Shown here: piece by piece, positions 62,690 to 64,000 of the stretch
How the letters are laid out: each line of letters begins with the position of its first letter
Position numbering within the stretch: the stretch's first letter is position 1
DNA from: Marinobacter halophilus
GTDB taxonomy: Bacteria; Pseudomonadota; Gammaproteobacteria; Pseudomonadales; Oleiphilaceae
Length of the DNA: 64,000 bases
NCBI RefSeq assembly: GCF_003007685.1
Contig: NZ_PXNN01000013.1
Coordinates: forward strand, 348,871-412,870
Direction: 5' to 3'
Program-made: the position numbers and the translations under genes
Notes under the pieces: generated by a model
Database searches by the model: none
What the model saw: the letters and a program-made list of their open reading frames with translations, nothing else
Told to the model about the DNA's origin: nothing

Positions 62690-62770
62690 CGGGAAACCAA
62701 AAAGAATTACAGCACAATGCACGACAGGTTCTGCCGGGCAGTTGGGGCAATCGGGCTTTATCGGGCCTAC
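62690..62770 (-). pseudogene. Remnant copy of the neighbouring zinc-ribbon protein tail
   Basis: Read on the minus strand, this piece encodes PAEPVVHCAVILFG, close to PAPTTHKNLAVHCAVLIFG of the intact gene at 62775-63008. The rest of the copy is missing. It suggests a former tandem duplication of the membrane-tail region. Confidence 0.4.
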
Positions 62771-62774
62771 GCCT

Positions 62775-63008
62775 TCAAAACCCGCTAATCAACAGCCATA
62801 ACGCGAAGAAAGCCGCTCCGAAAATAAGCACCGCACAATGTACCGCCAGGTTCTTATGGGTAGTAGGGGCGGGCTTTTGGGCAAAGCTGAAGTAATCCTC
62901 ACCAAACAACCCAACACCGCAGCTTTCGCAGTAATTCTTTGAATAAGAAACCCTCAGCGCAGACGGCTCAAACTTTTTCCGGCAGCTGTAACAACTGGGC
63001 TTAAACAT
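62775..63008 (-). CDS. Zinc-ribbon membrane protein, 77 residues
   Basis: MFKPSCYSCRKKFEPSALRV then SYSKNYCESCGVGLFGEDYF give a CxxC/CxxC zinc ribbon (Cys6/Cys9 and Cys27/Cys30). A C-terminal membrane helix follows (about 53-76; LAVHCAVLIFGAAFFALWLL). Function unknown. The ATG at 63006-63008 gives the tightest start; a longer in-frame frame upstream lacks support. Confidence 0.6.
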   Translation of the reverse strand: MFKPSCYSCRKKFEPSALRVSYSKNYCESCGVGLFGEDYFSFAQKPAPTTHKNLAVHCAVLIFGAAFFALWLLISGF

Positions 63009-63174
63009 GTCGGGTTCCAGCAAGATTACTTTTGAGGTTTTCGGGAAGAATACCAAATTACCGCCGGGCGCGCGGAACGATGATAACGAAAGCGCTGCAG
63101 TGCGACTTAAAAATAATCATCCATAATGATGAGTAAGTCGTAACACTACCTCCTGTTTCGTAGGTAAAAAAATC

Positions 63175-63999
63175 ATGAAAAAAATAGTCCTTCAAGCCGT
63201 CACATTTATTGGTGCTGCTTCATGTTTTGGATCGGTAAATGCGACGGAGGCGAGAACCCCTCTCGTTCCGCTTCCTTCTATCGACGATTTTACGAATGGC
63301 GATGGCTGGGGCGTTGGGCTTGGGCTGGGCGTTGAATACGAGACTGCTTATGAGGGTTCGGACGAATTCGATTTTGAGATCGACCCGGCTGGGGGTGTTC
63401 AGTGGCGAACTGGTGACCACCTTTTTTTCTGGGCAGGTGAGGCAATTGGGTGGCGCACATTGGCCAAGGACACCTGGTTGTTTCAAGCCTCTGTAGGCTA
63501 CGAAGAAGGCCGTGAAGAAGGTGATTCAAAAGATGGCAGACTGGATGGGTTAGGCGAATCGAGTTCTGGGGTGACATTGCTGTTGGAAGTGCGTCATGCC
63601 CTTGCAGAAGATTGGCGTTACTTTTTGGATGGCCGTGTATTAACAGGAGAAATCGGTACGCTGGGGATTTTCGGCGCAGGAACATGTTTGGGTTGCCAAC
63701 CTAACGGCACTGGCTGGGAAGTTGGCGCTGTTGTCACTTTCCACGATGGTAAGTTAGCCAACCGGGACTTTGGTGTGACCACACGGCAATCCATAGATTC
63801 AGGTCTTCCAGAAACCGATGTTGATAGCGGGTATAGATCCTTTGGTGTCGATATTAACTATCGAAATTACTTGAACAAAAACTGGCAGATCTTCGGTGAG
63901 GCTCTTTACGAAGTCTATGGGAGTGACGTTTCAGATAGCCCCATATCTCGGAATAATTATGAAGCGGAGATCGGTGTTGGCTTCATTTATGTTTTTTGA
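63175..63999 (+). CDS. MipA/OmpV family outer-membrane protein
   Basis: A 274-residue exported beta-barrel: signal peptide MKKIVLQAVTFIGAASCFGS ending VNA (about 1-23), then GDGWGVGLGLGVEYETAYEG (about 42-61), the opening strand signature of MipA/OmpV, alternating strands, and a C-terminal IGVGFIYVF ending in Phe. MipA family members scaffold murein enzymes in E. coli or act as porin-like proteins elsewhere. The gene is complete, with TGA one base before the right edge. Confidence 0.88.
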   Translation: MKKIVLQAVTFIGAASCFGSVNATEARTPLVPLPSIDDFTNGDGWGVGLGLGVEYETAYEGSDEFDFEIDPAGGVQWRTGDHLFFWAGEAIGWRTLAKDTWLFQASVGYEEGREEGDSKDGRLDGLGESSSGVTLLLEVRHALAEDWRYFLDGRVLTGEIGTLGIFGAGTCLGCQPNGTGWEVGAVVTFHDGKLANRDFGVTTRQSIDSGLPETDVDSGYRSFGVDINYRNYLNKNWQIFGEALYEVYGSDVSDSPISRNNYEAEIGVGFIYVF

Positions 64000-64000
64000 T

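Overview
The window looks like chromosomal DNA of a marine, moderately GC-rich gammaproteobacterium, most likely Marinobacter or a close relative. This rests on protein-level recognition (EfpL, RadD, ArfB, TrxC, AaeXAB-type efflux operon, PBPRA1643-type SEC-C protein, PEP-CTERM proteins, an ice-binding lipoprotein), not on a database search. I saw no tRNA, rRNA, CRISPR array, IS transposase or prophage block. Most genes are single housekeeping or stress genes or operons of two to three genes, on both strands.

Layout. 1-5,000: end of rsuA, then efpL, a hotdog thioesterase, a crotonase, arfB, a periplasmic solute-binding protein and an NAD(P)-binding oxidoreductase. 5,072-5,621: a minus-strand group II intron relic without its reverse transcriptase, placed a few bases past the terminator hairpin of an ice-binding (DUF3494) lipoprotein gene. 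7,300-12,400: small membrane proteins, a large lipoprotein, homocysteine methyltransferase, an alcohol dehydrogenase remnant and a CsbD protein. 12,420-15,600: aaeXAB-like efflux operon. 15,750-23,430: thpR, nnrU-like, tenA, mtgA, an amidohydrolase divergent from an AraC regulator, and small conserved proteins. 23,650-29,190: a broken PEP-CTERM GDSL hydrolase, DnaJ-like, VWA, methyltransferase and SDR genes, and an intact PEP-CTERM protein. 29,545-38,300: acetoacetyl-CoA reductase, PRC-barrel, YqeY, patatin, MFS, MDR reductase, GST, DUF4399 and a cold-shock protein.

38,468-49,300: an HD-GYP phosphodiesterase, a remnant of a DUF938 methyltransferase gene, an orphan 662-residue protein with a possible papain-like Cys-His-Asn triad, trxC, a second PRC-barrel protein, a duplicated CopD fragment, a GDPD lipoprotein, radD, a three-gene overlapping PEGA/lipoprotein operon and slyD. 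49,781-57,150 is the most accessory-looking part: a high-GC HAD plus pentapeptide/channel-like gene pair, a HigBA-type toxin-antitoxin pair, an ankyrin protein, and a glycine-rich protein overlapping a small membrane protein (toxin/immunity-like). 57,402-62,005 is a minus-strand operon of PstS-like binding protein, outer-membrane porin and membrane GGDEF-EAL protein. The right end carries a truncated SRPBCC gene, two small zinc-ribbon genes and a MipA/OmpV outer-membrane protein.

Two themes recur. First, c-di-GMP turnover: one HD-GYP and one GGDEF-EAL protein, the latter coupled to envelope sensing. Second, gene decay: at least six gene relics (ADH tail, GDSL hydrolase, DUF938, CopD copy, DUF1294, SRPBCC) plus the ORF-less intron sit in spaces that would otherwise be called intergenic.
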